DNA of 33,610 nucleotides. Source: Bacillota bacterium (lineage in GTDB: Bacteria > Bacillota > Dethiobacteria > Dethiobacterales > Dethiobacteraceae). The stretch is from assembly GCA_012800215.1 (NCBI GenBank), contig JAAZJT010000148.1:1-33610 (forward strand), given 5' to 3'. Below, in pieces: positions 21,917 to 30,653 of the stretch; the first letter of the stretch is position 1, and every line of letters starts with the position of its first letter. Both the position numbers and the translations under genes were made by a program. The notes below the pieces were generated by a model. It searched no databases. It was not told where the DNA came from and saw only the letters and a program-made list of their open reading frames with translations.

Positions 21917-21956
21917 AAGGAACCGTAAGGTTCCTTTGTTGTCTTTTAGATAATGC
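21917..21956 (+). terminator. Terminator of the HD-GYP/DUF5317 operon
   Basis: AAGGAACC (21917-21924)/GGTTCCTT (21929-21936) with GTAA loop, followed by TGTTGTCTTTT. Confidence 0.75.
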
Positions 21957-21975
21957 TTGTAATGGAGGGTTTGCA

Positions 21976-24828
21976 ATGCGCCGTTTACTGGCGAAACTTA
22001 TTGGTGATGTAAACCAAAGGGAAATAAAAAAAATAAAACCCCTTGTTGATAAGATTAATAGTTTAAATAACAAAATGCAGTCACTAACTGATGCCGAGCT
22101 ACGTGCCAAAACGGATGAATTAAAAGCACGCCTGCAGGAAGAATTGTCCCAGCCGCGCGCATTGGTCGAAGAAGTTAAAGCAAAACTGCCGGCAGCAGAG
22201 AGTGGATCGGCACGGCAGGAACTTCTTGATGCAGAAAAGCAATTATTCCTGGCTGAGCAGGAGGCATTATGGAAAATCCTGCCGGAGGCTTTTGCAGTAG
22301 TGAGAGAGGCAAGTTGGCGTGTGCTTAGAATGCGCCATTTTGATGTGCAGCTGCTGGGCGGTATAGTATTGCACCAGGGCAGAATTGCCGAAATGAAAAC
22401 CGGGGAAGGGAAAACACTTGTTGCCACACTGCCTGCTTATTTAAATGCCCTGGCAGGACGTGGTGTGCATATAGTTACGGTTAATGATTATTTAGCTACC
22501 CGTGACAGTGAATGGATGGGACCTGTCTATGAATTTTTAGGCTTATCAGTAGGCTTAATTGTTCATGGACTAACACCTTCCGAGCGCCGTGCAGCTTATG
22601 TTGCCGATATTACTTACGGTACTAATAACGAATTTGGTTTTGATTACTTGCGTGATAATATGGTGCGATATCAGGAAGATCTCGTGCAGCGTCCGCTTTA
22701 TTATGCCATTGTAGACGAAGTGGATAGTATTCTTATTGATGAGGCCAGAACACCTTTAATTATTTCCGGGCAAATGAAGGGTGATGAACAGCAGCATGCT
22801 GATTATATCCGTATTGATGCTGCTGTAAGACGGTTAAAGGAAGAAAAACATTATACCATTGATGAAAAGGCCAAAACTGCCTTACTGACAGAAGATGGCG
22901 AATATGAAATTGAGAAGCTACTGGGAGAAAAGGGCCTGTATGGAGCAGAAGAAATAACAGAAGAAGAGATGCAAAATGAACTGGAATCTGACATGCAGGA
23001 AATTCAAAGAAAAAACATTATCAAGAAGAAAATAGAAAACGCTTTGCGGGCTCATTATTTAATGAAGCGTGACCGTGACTATGTGGTTAAAGATGGCCAA
23101 ATTATTATTGTAGATGAATTTACAGGCCGCTTAATGTACGGCCGCCGCTACAGTGAGGGACTGCACCAGGCTATTGAGGCCAAGGAAAATGTAAAAGTTG
23201 CCAAGGAAAGTATGACACTGGCGTCCATTACCTTTCAAAATTATTTTCGTATGTATAATAAGTTGGCAGGTATGACCGGTACGGCAGCAACTGAAGAAAC
23301 AGAGTTTCAGAATATTTATGGTATGGATGTAGTGGTTATCCCCACTAATAAGCCAATGATTCGGGAAGACTTGCCCGATGTTATTTATAAAACAATGCGT
23401 GGTAAATTCCGTTGGGTCGTGGAAGAAATTGTGCGGCGCCATCAGACAGGCCAACCACTCTTAGTGGGGACTATTTCCATTGAAATATCAGAGGCCTTAA
23501 GCCAGCTCTTAAAAAAACGTGGCATTAAGCATGAAGTGTTAAATGCCAAACACCATGAAAGGGAAGCTAAGATTATTGCTCAAGCAGGACGCTTAGGCGC
23601 TGTTACCATTGCTACCAATATGGCCGGTAGGGGAACAGACATTTTATTGGGTGGTAATCCGGAAGTACTGGCTAAGGAGGAGTTTATAGCCACTTATGGC
23701 TGTGAACCGGAGCAATATTTTGCAAAAAATGAAGTGCCGGCTGCGGAGAAGGAAAACGCCCGTAATATTTATAACCAGCTGCTAGAAAAGCACTATGAAC
23801 AAACGGAGCGGGAACGCAAGCAAGTAATCGCCGTTGGTGGTTTGCATATATTGGGTACAGAGCGCCATGAAGCGCGGCGTATTGATAATCAGCTGCGCGG
23901 GCGTGCCGGGCGGCAGGGGGACCCTGGTTCCAGTCAATTTTATATTTCCTTGGAAGATGATTTAATGCGCCTCTTCGGCGGGGAAAATATTTATAATATT
24001 ATGGAGAAACTCGGCCTCGATGAAGACACTCCCATTGATCATCCGCTTATCAGCCGTGCCATTGAATCAGCCCAGAAGAAAGTGGAAAACCGAAACTTTG
24101 AAACGCGCAAGCACATATTAGAATACGACAATGTAATTAATGAACAGCGTGAAGTGATTTACAGCCAGCGCCGCCGTGTATTGGAAGGAGAAAACCTGCG
24201 TGAAACTGTTTTGGAGTGGGCGCAGGAAATGATTGCAGAGGCATTAGAGCAATATGTGCCGGAAAAAACCAGTGAAAATGAATGGGATTTGCGTGGACTT
24301 TTGAAGTGGGCAGAAAGTACTTTTTTAGCGCCGCGAAGTCTGACTGAGCAGGAACTGCAAAACAAGAGCAGAGAGGAAATTTATTCGCTGTTGTCGGATG
24401 CAGCACAAACAGCTTATCGTACGCGTGAAGCGAGAATTGGTGAAGATAATATGCGCGAAGTGGAGCGGGCTGTCATTTTACGTGCTGTAGATGCCAAATG
24501 GATGGTGCATATAGACGCGATGGATATGCTGCGCCATGAAATTGGCCTGCGGGCTTATGGGCAGCGCGATCCGCTGATAGAGTATAAGTTTGAAGCGAAG
24601 AATATGTTTGATCAGATGATTAGCGAGATTCAGGAAGAATCTGTAGAAATGCTGTTTAGGGTGCAGTTTGTTGCTCCTCCGGAGCGTCAGGCAGTGGCAG
24701 TAACCAATGAAACGCCTCCCAGCCAAGGGACTGCAGTACATGGTCCGGCCCGCTCAACTAAGGTTGGACGTAATGACCCTTGCCCTTGTGGCAGTGGTAA
24801 AAAATATAAAAAATGTTGTGGGAAGTAG
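21976..24828 (+). CDS. secA: Preprotein translocase ATPase SecA
   Basis: A 950-residue SecA motor for Sec export. Walker A MKTGEGKTL is near residue 138-146, Walker B VDEVDSILIDEARTPL near 247, NMAGRGTDILLGGNPE marks the second nucleotide-binding fold, and GRAGRQGDPGSSQFYISLED follows. The C-terminal SecB/lipid-binding zinc site is intact (CPCGSGKKYKKCC). It is longer than Bacillus subtilis SecA (841), with extra sequence around residues 290-345 (acidic, EITEEEMQNELESDMQEI) and near 560-615, as in many Clostridia. TGGAGGG precedes the ATG. prfB follows 8 bases later, a common order. Confidence 0.98.
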   Translation: MRRLLAKLIGDVNQREIKKIKPLVDKINSLNNKMQSLTDAELRAKTDELKARLQEELSQPRALVEEVKAKLPAAESGSARQELLDAEKQLFLAEQEALWKILPEAFAVVREASWRVLRMRHFDVQLLGGIVLHQGRIAEMKTGEGKTLVATLPAYLNALAGRGVHIVTVNDYLATRDSEWMGPVYEFLGLSVGLIVHGLTPSERRAAYVADITYGTNNEFGFDYLRDNMVRYQEDLVQRPLYYAIVDEVDSILIDEARTPLIISGQMKGDEQQHADYIRIDAAVRRLKEEKHYTIDEKAKTALLTEDGEYEIEKLLGEKGLYGAEEITEEEMQNELESDMQEIQRKNIIKKKIENALRAHYLMKRDRDYVVKDGQIIIVDEFTGRLMYGRRYSEGLHQAIEAKENVKVAKESMTLASITFQNYFRMYNKLAGMTGTAATEETEFQNIYGMDVVVIPTNKPMIREDLPDVIYKTMRGKFRWVVEEIVRRHQTGQPLLVGTISIEISEALSQLLKKRGIKHEVLNAKHHEREAKIIAQAGRLGAVTIATNMAGRGTDILLGGNPEVLAKEEFIATYGCEPEQYFAKNEVPAAEKENARNIYNQLLEKHYEQTERERKQVIAVGGLHILGTERHEARRIDNQLRGRAGRQGDPGSSQFYISLEDDLMRLFGGENIYNIMEKLGLDEDTPIDHPLISRAIESAQKKVENRNFETRKHILEYDNVINEQREVIYSQRRRVLEGENLRETVLEWAQEMIAEALEQYVPEKTSENEWDLRGLLKWAESTFLAPRSLTEQELQNKSREEIYSLLSDAAQTAYRTREARIGEDNMREVERAVILRAVDAKWMVHIDAMDMLRHEIGLRAYGQRDPLIEYKFEAKNMFDQMISEIQEESVEMLFRVQFVAPPERQAVAVTNETPPSQGTAVHGPARSTKVGRNDPCPCGSGKKYKKCCGK

Positions 24829-24836
24829 GTGTTAGT

Positions 24837-25947
24837 GTGTCTATTGATCTTAAAAATGAGTATCAAAAGCTATCCCGGCGCCTGGCAGAAATGAGTGTTT
24901 CCCTTTGACATCGATAATAAAAATAAACGCTGTCAACAATTAGAGGCAGAAGTTAGTAAAGCTGATTTTTGGCAGGATACAGAAAAAGCACAAAAGACAA
25001 TCCAAGAATTAAATACCCTGCGAGATGAACTTACTCCCCTCATACAGGTGCGTCAGCAGTTAGAGGATTTAGAGGTTACTTTACAGCTGGCAGAAGAGGC
25101 TCAAGATGGGGAGTTATGGGCAGAAGCAGAAAAAAGCATTCTCCAACTGCATGAGGCAGTGGCCAAACTGGAGCTGGCTGTTTTATTTCGTGGTCCCTAT
25201 GATCAGCGAGATGCCATTATTGCTATTCACCCGGGAGCGGGAGGTACGGAATCACAGGATTGGGCATCAATGCTGTTACGTATGTATACGCGCTGGGCAG
25301 AACGGAAAAATTACCAGGTAGAGGTATTGGATCTATTACCTGGTGATGAAGCGGGAATTAAAAGTGCTACAATTTTAATTAAAGGGAAAAATGCTTACGG
25401 ATATTTGAAAGCAGAGCGCGGTGTACACCGATTGGTACGTATTTCCCCCTTTGATGCAGCTAGAAGGCGCCATACTTCTTTTGCTTCTCTTGATGTTTTG
25501 CCAGAAATAGGAGATGCAGATAATGAGATTGAAATCCGTCCGGAAGATTTAAAGATCGACACTTATCGTGCCAGTGGTGCCGGTGGACAACATGTTAATA
25601 CAACGGATTCAGCAGTGAGAATAACTCATTTGCCAACCGGTTTTATCGTGCAATGTCAAAATGAGCGTTCTCAGCATGCTAATCGCGACCGGGCGATGAA
25701 AATATTGCGGGCGCGCTTAGCTGACCTATATGAAAGGCAAAGATTGGAGGAAATAAGCAGTTTGCGGGGAGAACAAAAAGATATTGCCTGGGGCAGTCAA
25801 ATTCGCTCCTATGTTTTCCATCCTTATACTTTGGTAAAAGATCATCGCACCGGACTAGAGATTGGCAATATTAATGCCGTTATGGATGGCGAAATTGATC
25901 CTCTCATGGAGTTATACTTAAGAAAAACAGCCGGGAATGACAAGTAA
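24837..25947 (+). CDS. prfB: Peptide chain release factor 2, programmed +1 frameshift
   Basis: RF2, recognising UGA and UAA stops. A 23-codon frame from GTG 24837 ends at CTT-TGA (24903-24908); shifting +1 at CTT and reading GAC (24907-24909) continues for 346 codons to give about 369 residues, with the junction ...VSL|DIDNKNK as in other RF2s. The RF2-specific SPF (in RISPFDAARRR) and catalytic GGQ (in GAGGQHVNTTDSA) are present. The in-frame UGA makes synthesis autoregulated by RF2. The usual AGGGGG stimulator before the slip site is missing: the six bases at that place (24894-24899) read AGTGTT. The start codon has only a weak ribosome site, so coupling to secA is possible. Confidence 0.95.
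24903..24909 (+). promoter_or_regulatory. RF2 programmed frameshift site
   Basis: CTTTGAC: CTT in the P site, TGA in the A site, GAC read after the +1 shift. The slip heptamer is the universal one, but the upstream Shine-Dalgarno-like element is degenerate. Confidence 0.9.
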
Positions 25948-25960
25948 GCAGGGGGGTCCC

Positions 25961-26809
25961 GTGGTGGTTAAGTGGAAACATCTTAAAGAGCTTGTTGGCG
26001 TGTTAATTGGGACTGCCGTTATTGCTGCTGCCTTTAATATGTTTTTGACACCTAACCAGATAGCTGCCGGCGGCATAAGCGGTTTGGGAGTTATCCTTTA
26101 TTATTTGTTTAATATCCCCGTTGGGGTTACTATGTTTATTTTTAATTTGCCCCTCTTTTTTCTTGCTGCCAAGTTGTTCGGCTTCCGCTTTATAGTACGA
26201 GGGTTGTTTGGATCGGTGGCTCTATCAGTCATGGTAGAAGCATTAACCTTTTTGCCTGTGGTTACAACAGATTTGTTGCTGGCTTCTTTGTATGGAGGTA
26301 TAGTGATGGGAATTGGTGTTGCCTTAGTTTTCCGTGCCCACGGCACCACCGGCGGCACTGATCTGGCAGCGCAAGTTTTAAATAAATTATTTGGTTTTTC
26401 TATGGGGCAAAGTTTACTAGGCGTAGATTTCCTCGTAGTATTTTTGGCTGGGCTTGTTTTTAATTTGGAATTGGCCATGTATGCACTAATTTCACTTTTT
26501 GTTACCAGTCGCGTTATAGATTTGGTGCAGGAAGGCCTCAGCCAAAGCAAAGCAGCTTTAGTTATTTCGGCGCAAACTCAAGAAATTGCGGACAGAATCT
26601 TACATGAAATGGACCGCGGTGCTACAATTCTTAGCGGCAAAGGGGCATACACCGGAGAAGAGCGGACTATGGTTATGACAGTTGTTGCCCAATCAGAAGT
26701 TTCGCGTTTAAAAACCATAGTGCATGAAGTTGATGAGCAAGCTTTTGTTATATTAGGTAATGCCCATGAAGTATTGGGTGAAGGTTTCAGTGCCATAAAA
26801 AAATCGTAA
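25961..26809 (+). CDS. YitT family membrane protein
   Basis: A 282-residue protein with five or six N-terminal transmembrane helices (DUF161 repeats; motifs NMFLTPNQIAAGGISGLGVI and RAHGTTGGTDLAAQ) and a C-terminal soluble DUF2179 domain (ALVISAQTQEIADRIL...GATILSGKGAYTGEERTMVMTVV). YitT proteins are widespread in Firmicutes, transport role suspected but unproven. I start at GTG 25961, with AGGGGGG upstream (25950-25956); an ATG at 25937 would overlap prfB by 11 bases without a good site. Terminator follows 6 bases after the stop. Confidence 0.9.
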   Translation: MVVKWKHLKELVGVLIGTAVIAAAFNMFLTPNQIAAGGISGLGVILYYLFNIPVGVTMFIFNLPLFFLAAKLFGFRFIVRGLFGSVALSVMVEALTFLPVVTTDLLLASLYGGIVMGIGVALVFRAHGTTGGTDLAAQVLNKLFGFSMGQSLLGVDFLVVFLAGLVFNLELAMYALISLFVTSRVIDLVQEGLSQSKAALVISAQTQEIADRILHEMDRGATILSGKGAYTGEERTMVMTVVAQSEVSRLKTIVHEVDEQAFVILGNAHEVLGEGFSAIKKS

Positions 26810-26815
26810 AAAGAT

Positions 26816-26839
26816 ACCGCCAGACAGGCGGTTTTTTTA
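26816..26839 (+). terminator. Terminator of the YitT gene
   Basis: ACCGCC (26816-26821)/GGCGGT (26827-26832), AGACA loop, then a run of T to 26838. Confidence 0.88.
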
Positions 26840-26847
26840 TACAATGT

Positions 26848-26981
26848 TTAACAAATTTTTAACAGATAAAAGGAATAGGAACAAAAATTTACTTTAAAAA
26901 AAATAGTTTTACTAAAGGTTTTTCCCTATAACTGTCGAACTTATGTTAAGTAGACGCAACAATTTTGTAAACTTTTGTAAA
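26848..26981. promoter_or_regulatory. WalR/PhoP-type direct repeats upstream of ftsE
   Basis: On the minus strand TGTTAA-N5-TGTTAA (26848-26864) is a perfect match to the TGTWAH-N5-TGTWAH pattern known for WalR-type regulators. On the plus strand TGTAAA occurs at 26966-26971 and 26976-26981, a 10-base tandem. A clear sigma-A promoter is not obvious; TATACA (26985 region) is a possible -10. AT-rich sequence raises the chance of random matches. Confidence 0.4.
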
Positions 26982-27017
26982 ATTATACACGTGCAGACGG
27001 GAGGGAGCCAGTGCAGC

Positions 27018-27707
27018 ATGATAGAAATCCAACACGTAAATATGGTCTACCCTAATGGTGTCGGAGCACTAAAAGATATAAACCTGACGATTGAGCAGGG
27101 TGAATTTGTTTTCATTGTTGGTACCAGTGGTGCTGGTAAATCGACACTAATTCGTTTAATAGGCCGTGAATTTTTACCTGCCGGTGGCCGTATTCGCGTT
27201 TTTGGCAGAGATATAACCAAACTGCGCCGCCGTGAAGTTTCTATGTTTAGAAGAAATATTGGCGTGGTTTTTCAAGATTTTCGGCTGCTTGATAATCGTA
27301 CAGTTTTTGAGAATGTGGCCTTTGCTATGCAGGTGGTGGGGGCAAAACCACGTGAGGTGCGCCGCCGGGTACCAGAAGCGCTGGAGATGGTGGGTTTAAC
27401 AGGAAAAGCCAAATTGAAACCGTTGGAGCTGTCCGGCGGAGAACAGCAGCGTGTCTGTTTAGCCAGGGCTATTATTAATCAGCCTTCTCTGATTATTGCT
27501 GATGAACCGACGGGTAATCTTGACCCTAAAACATCTTTGGGGATTATGGATTTATTAAAAAACATTAATATTCGCGGCACTACAATATTAATGGCTACAC
27601 ACGACCGGGAAATAGTGGATCGCATGAAACAACGTGTCATCATGTTAGAAAATGGCCGAATTGTACGTGATGAGCAGAGAGGAGTCTACAGCCAAGATGC
27701 TCATTAG
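27018..27707 (+). CDS. ftsE: Cell division ABC transporter ATPase FtsE
   Basis: A 229-residue ABC ATPase. Walker A GTSGAGKST (35-43), signature LSGGEQQR, Walker B LIIADEPTGNLD, switch histidine in MATHDRE. With FtsX it forms an ABC-type mechanotransducer that activates peptidoglycan hydrolases at the membrane; it does not transport. The ATG at 27018 has GGGAGGGAGCCAG upstream and matches the family start; a longer frame begins at 26943 without a ribosome site. The last bases overlap ftsX. Confidence 0.96.
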   Translation: MIEIQHVNMVYPNGVGALKDINLTIEQGEFVFIVGTSGAGKSTLIRLIGREFLPAGGRIRVFGRDITKLRRREVSMFRRNIGVVFQDFRLLDNRTVFENVAFAMQVVGAKPREVRRRVPEALEMVGLTGKAKLKPLELSGGEQQRVCLARAIINQPSLIIADEPTGNLDPKTSLGIMDLLKNINIRGTTILMATHDREIVDRMKQRVIMLENGRIVRDEQRGVYSQDAH

Positions 27708-28581
27708 AAATATTATTTACTACTTCAAGGAAGCTTTTGCCAGCATTTTGCGTAATGGCTGGATGAGTTTTGCGTCCATCGCGGTTGTGGCTGTTACTTT
27801 ATTTATTTTTGGTTCATTTTTTCTGTTAAACACTAATGTTCAGTATGTAACAGACGATATTAAAGAACAGGTAGAAATAATTGCCTATGTTCAAAATGAC
27901 TTGACAGCTGCAGAAACTGAGCAATTGCGCCTGCAGCTAATCCAGTTGGACAAGGTGAAAGAAGTCAAATATGTAAGTAAGGAAGAAGCTCTGGAGCGCC
28001 TGCGGGAACAATTAGGTGATTTGGTGGCAGGATATGAGGAAGAAGGGCGTAATCCATTAGATGATTCTTTTGAAGTACGTACCACGATTCCGGAGGATAT
28101 TCCGGAAGTGGCGGCAGTCATTGAAACACTGCCTGGCATTAGACGGGTAGACTATGGTACAGATGTGGTTAAAAAACTTTTTAATTTTATTGCTGCTGTT
28201 AAATGGGTTGGTCTGGCTTTTATGATCGGCTTAGCTTTTACTGCCATGTTTTTAATCGCCAATACAATTAAACTGACTGTTAATGCCCGTGCCAAAGAGA
28301 TAATGATTATGAAATGGGTAGGAGCAACGGAATGGTTTATTCGCTGGCCTTTTGTTATTGAGGGAATTATATTAGGCTCTTTAGGCTCACTACTGCCTGC
28401 ATTGGGGCTAACTTATCTCTACAATGAAGCAGTAACATGGGCTCAGATTAATCTTTATTTCTTACCACTTGTTAATCCCGACATAATTTTAGCGCCATTA
28501 GTTAAACTGCTGCTTTTAATAGGTGCTACCATTGGTGGTTTGGGAAGCCTGTTTTCAATGCGGCGCTTTTTGAAAGTTTAA
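27697..28581 (+). CDS. ftsX: Cell division protein FtsX
   Basis: A 294-residue membrane protein: one N-terminal helix (about 22-45), an extracellular domain of about 130 residues (VQNDLTAAETEQL through RRVDYGTDVV), then three C-terminal helices with the conserved IKLTVNARAKEIMIMKWVGAT loop after the second. The extracellular domain would contact the coiled coil of the downstream M23 protein. Starts at ATG 27697, overlapping ftsE by 11 bases, AGAGGAG lies upstream within ftsE. Upstream in-frame ATGs (27670, 27652) would give an N-terminal extension unusual for the family. Confidence 0.95.
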   Translation: MLIRNIIYYFKEAFASILRNGWMSFASIAVVAVTLFIFGSFFLLNTNVQYVTDDIKEQVEIIAYVQNDLTAAETEQLRLQLIQLDKVKEVKYVSKEEALERLREQLGDLVAGYEEEGRNPLDDSFEVRTTIPEDIPEVAAVIETLPGIRRVDYGTDVVKKLFNFIAAVKWVGLAFMIGLAFTAMFLIANTIKLTVNARAKEIMIMKWVGATEWFIRWPFVIEGIILGSLGSLLPALGLTYLYNEAVTWAQINLYFLPLVNPDIILAPLVKLLLLIGATIGGLGSLFSMRRFLKV

Positions 28582-28599
28582 GCTAGGGGGAGGATTGTT

Positions 28600-29784
28600 T
28601 TGTCACAAAGAAAGTTTACTGTAGTTCTGCTCTTGGTACTCATGCTTTTTGCTGTCGCCTTACCGGCAATGGCCACCACGATTGAGGAAAAACAAAATGA
28701 GTTATCAGAAGTTCAGAAGAATATTAAGCAGCGGGAAGCAGAATTAAAACAGAATAAACAGGAACAGGATAAAGTTTTAAAAGAGATTAGGCAGCTGCAG
28801 AATGAAATAAAGGTTATTGAAGCAGAATTACGTTCACTGGCTAATAAGATTACGACAACAGAAAGTGAGATTGCTGCAGTGGAAGAAGACTTGGCAGCGG
28901 CTGAGGAAAAACTGCTGCAGTTGGATGAGACACTGGCTGTACGGCTGCGTGCCATTCATGAACATGGAAAAGTAAGTTATTTAGAGGTTTTACTTAATAG
29001 TACTTCTTTTGTTGATTTCCTCACCCGCTATAACGGTTTGCGCCAGTTAATTGAACAGGATAAACAGTTATTAACGGAGGCAAAGGCGGAGCGTGACCGG
29101 ATTAATGAGCTAAAAGATGCTTTAGAAGAACGCCGTCAGGAACTCTTAACTTTGCGGCGGGATAATATTAATAAAAAACAGTCACTGGTAGTAAAACAGG
29201 CACAGCGAGAGCAACTGGTAGCGGCACTGCAAGCTGCTTACCGTGAAAATGATGCTCAGGTGCGTCAATTGGAAGCAGAAGCCCAGCAAATTCAAAATTT
29301 AATACTGCAACTGCAGGCCCAGCAAAATGGTTCTTCAAATAAAGGGACAGGTACTTTACTGTGGCCGGTACAAGGGTATGGTAAGGGCTGGATTACTTCC
29401 AGTTACGGCGCCAGGCGCGATCCTATTACAGGCGAGTTGGGGACTTTCCATCATGCTATTGATATCGGTATACCGCATTCTCGTTGGCCCGGCTCAGCTA
29501 GTTATACTGGCACGCCGGTAAATATCCTGGCTGCAGATTCAGGTGTTGCCTATACATATAGGAACTATGGAAGTTATGGAAATTTAGTTATTGTCGATCA
29601 TGGCAACGGCATGGCTACAGTTTATGCCCATACACATGACTTCTTGGTAGCCAACGGACAGGCAGTTTATAAGGGGCAAGCCATTGCCATTGTGGGTTCC
29701 ACAGGCAGATCCACTGGTCCCCACTTACACTTTGAGGTGCGAATTAATAATGACCGTGTAAACCCCTTAAAATATCTGCCTTAA
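28600..29784 (+). CDS. Secreted M23 (LytM/EnvC-like) coiled-coil endopeptidase
   Basis: A 394-residue exported protein. Signal peptide 1-25 ends PAMA, then a long charged coiled coil (about 28-245) and a C-terminal M23 domain (about 260-394). The zinc motifs are intact: HHAIDIG near 283-289 and HLHFEVR near 375-381, so it is probably an active endopeptidase rather than a degenerate EnvC-type activator. TTG start, GGGGGAGG at 28586-28593, 18 bases after ftsX. Gene order ftsE-ftsX-M23 is the module in which FtsEX controls a cell-wall hydrolase through its coiled coil. Confidence 0.94.
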   Translation: MSQRKFTVVLLLVLMLFAVALPAMATTIEEKQNELSEVQKNIKQREAELKQNKQEQDKVLKEIRQLQNEIKVIEAELRSLANKITTTESEIAAVEEDLAAAEEKLLQLDETLAVRLRAIHEHGKVSYLEVLLNSTSFVDFLTRYNGLRQLIEQDKQLLTEAKAERDRINELKDALEERRQELLTLRRDNINKKQSLVVKQAQREQLVAALQAAYRENDAQVRQLEAEAQQIQNLILQLQAQQNGSSNKGTGTLLWPVQGYGKGWITSSYGARRDPITGELGTFHHAIDIGIPHSRWPGSASYTGTPVNILAADSGVAYTYRNYGSYGNLVIVDHGNGMATVYAHTHDFLVANGQAVYKGQAIAIVGSTGRSTGPHLHFEVRINNDRVNPLKYLP

Positions 29785-29840
29785 ACTGTAGTTATTTGAA
29801 TTGGCTTGATACTACACAATAAACTTTAAAAATACAGATA

Positions 29841-29889
29841 AAAAAACAAGCTCTGGTTAATAATAGCTGCCATGAGCTTGTTTTTTTTA
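29841..29889 (+). terminator. Terminator of ftsEX-M23 operon
   Basis: AACAAGCTC (29845-29853)/GAGCTTGTT (29874-29882), extended by A-T pairs, with an inner TGG/CCA pairing, then eight or more T. Strong. Confidence 0.85.
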
Positions 29890-29963
29890 AAGAATTGCTA
29901 TGCTAAAATGAATCTTGCTTAAGTACATTATTAGTATACCACAACAGTATTAAGGGTGATGGT

Positions 29964-30653
29964 ATGAAGCGTTTATTAGTAGTCGAAGATGAAAAGATTA
30001 TGGCAAAGAATATTGCTTTCTTTTTAGAACGGGAAGGCTACCAGGTTGATGTGGAATATGACGGGCAGGCAGCTTGGACTGCTTTCAAAGCTAAAGCATA
30101 TCATTTGGTTTTACTGGATTGGACCCTGCCTAAACTAGACGGCCTGGAGCTATGCAGGCGCATTCGCAAAGATTCAGACGTTCCCATTATCATGATTACC
30201 GCCAAAGGGGAAATACTTGATAAAATCATTGGCTTAGAAATAGGTGCAGATGACTACATTGTGAAGCCTTTTGACCAGCGGGAATTACTGGCGCGTATTC
30301 ATGCTTTACTGCGCAGATCGGAATCTTTAAAAAATGAGGATAGTGATAAAAAATATCTTCAGTATGATGGCCTCAAATTAGACCGCGAAAAACTGCTGCT
30401 TACTTGTGGCGAGCAATCCATTAGCCTTACGGCCAATGAATATAAATTGATGGAAATAGTCATCAAAAGACCTCACAATGTCTATTCGCGGGAGTTTTTG
30501 TATGAGCAGGTTTGGGGAGAGATGGCAACAGCTAATGACCGTACTGTTGATGTCACCATTAGCCGCTTGCGTAAAAAACTCATGGACCTTTCCGGCAAAA
30601 GGTATTTTCATGCCGTCAGGGGCATGGGATACCGCCTAGGAGAAGAGTCATGA
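29964..30653 (+). CDS. OmpR/PhoB-family response regulator
   Basis: A 229-residue regulator. The receiver domain (1-120) has acidic residues E8-D9, phospho-acceptor D52 in LLDWTLPKLDG and lysine in VKPFD. The C-terminal winged helix (about 130-225) shows LTANEYKLMEIV and VDVTISRLRKKL...VRGMGYRL. It overlaps the histidine kinase by 4 bases (ATGA). The upstream TATACC/TTGCTT elements are poorly spaced, so promoter unclear. Most similar in style to PhoP/WalR/ResD regulators; its target is unknown, but direct repeats near its neighbours are candidates. Confidence 0.95.
   Translation: MKRLLVVEDEKIMAKNIAFFLEREGYQVDVEYDGQAAWTAFKAKAYHLVLLDWTLPKLDGLELCRRIRKDSDVPIIMITAKGEILDKIIGLEIGADDYIVKPFDQRELLARIHALLRRSESLKNEDSDKKYLQYDGLKLDREKLLLTCGEQSISLTANEYKLMEIVIKRPHNVYSREFLYEQVWGEMATANDRTVDVTISRLRKKLMDLSGKRYFHAVRGMGYRLGEES

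Noticed and set aside
24903..24909. Sequencing frameshift in prfB
   Set aside because: The slip heptamer and the residues on either side match programmed frameshifting of RF2.
24895..25947. prfB starting at GTG 24895 in the second frame
   Set aside because: This in-frame GTG covers the slip site; the preceding 23-codon frame ending CTT-TGA-C is the standard RF2 arrangement and explains the disruption.
26943..27017. 25-codon N-terminal extension of FtsE
   Set aside because: No ribosome site and no family match; ATG 27018 has GGGAGGG and the family N terminus.
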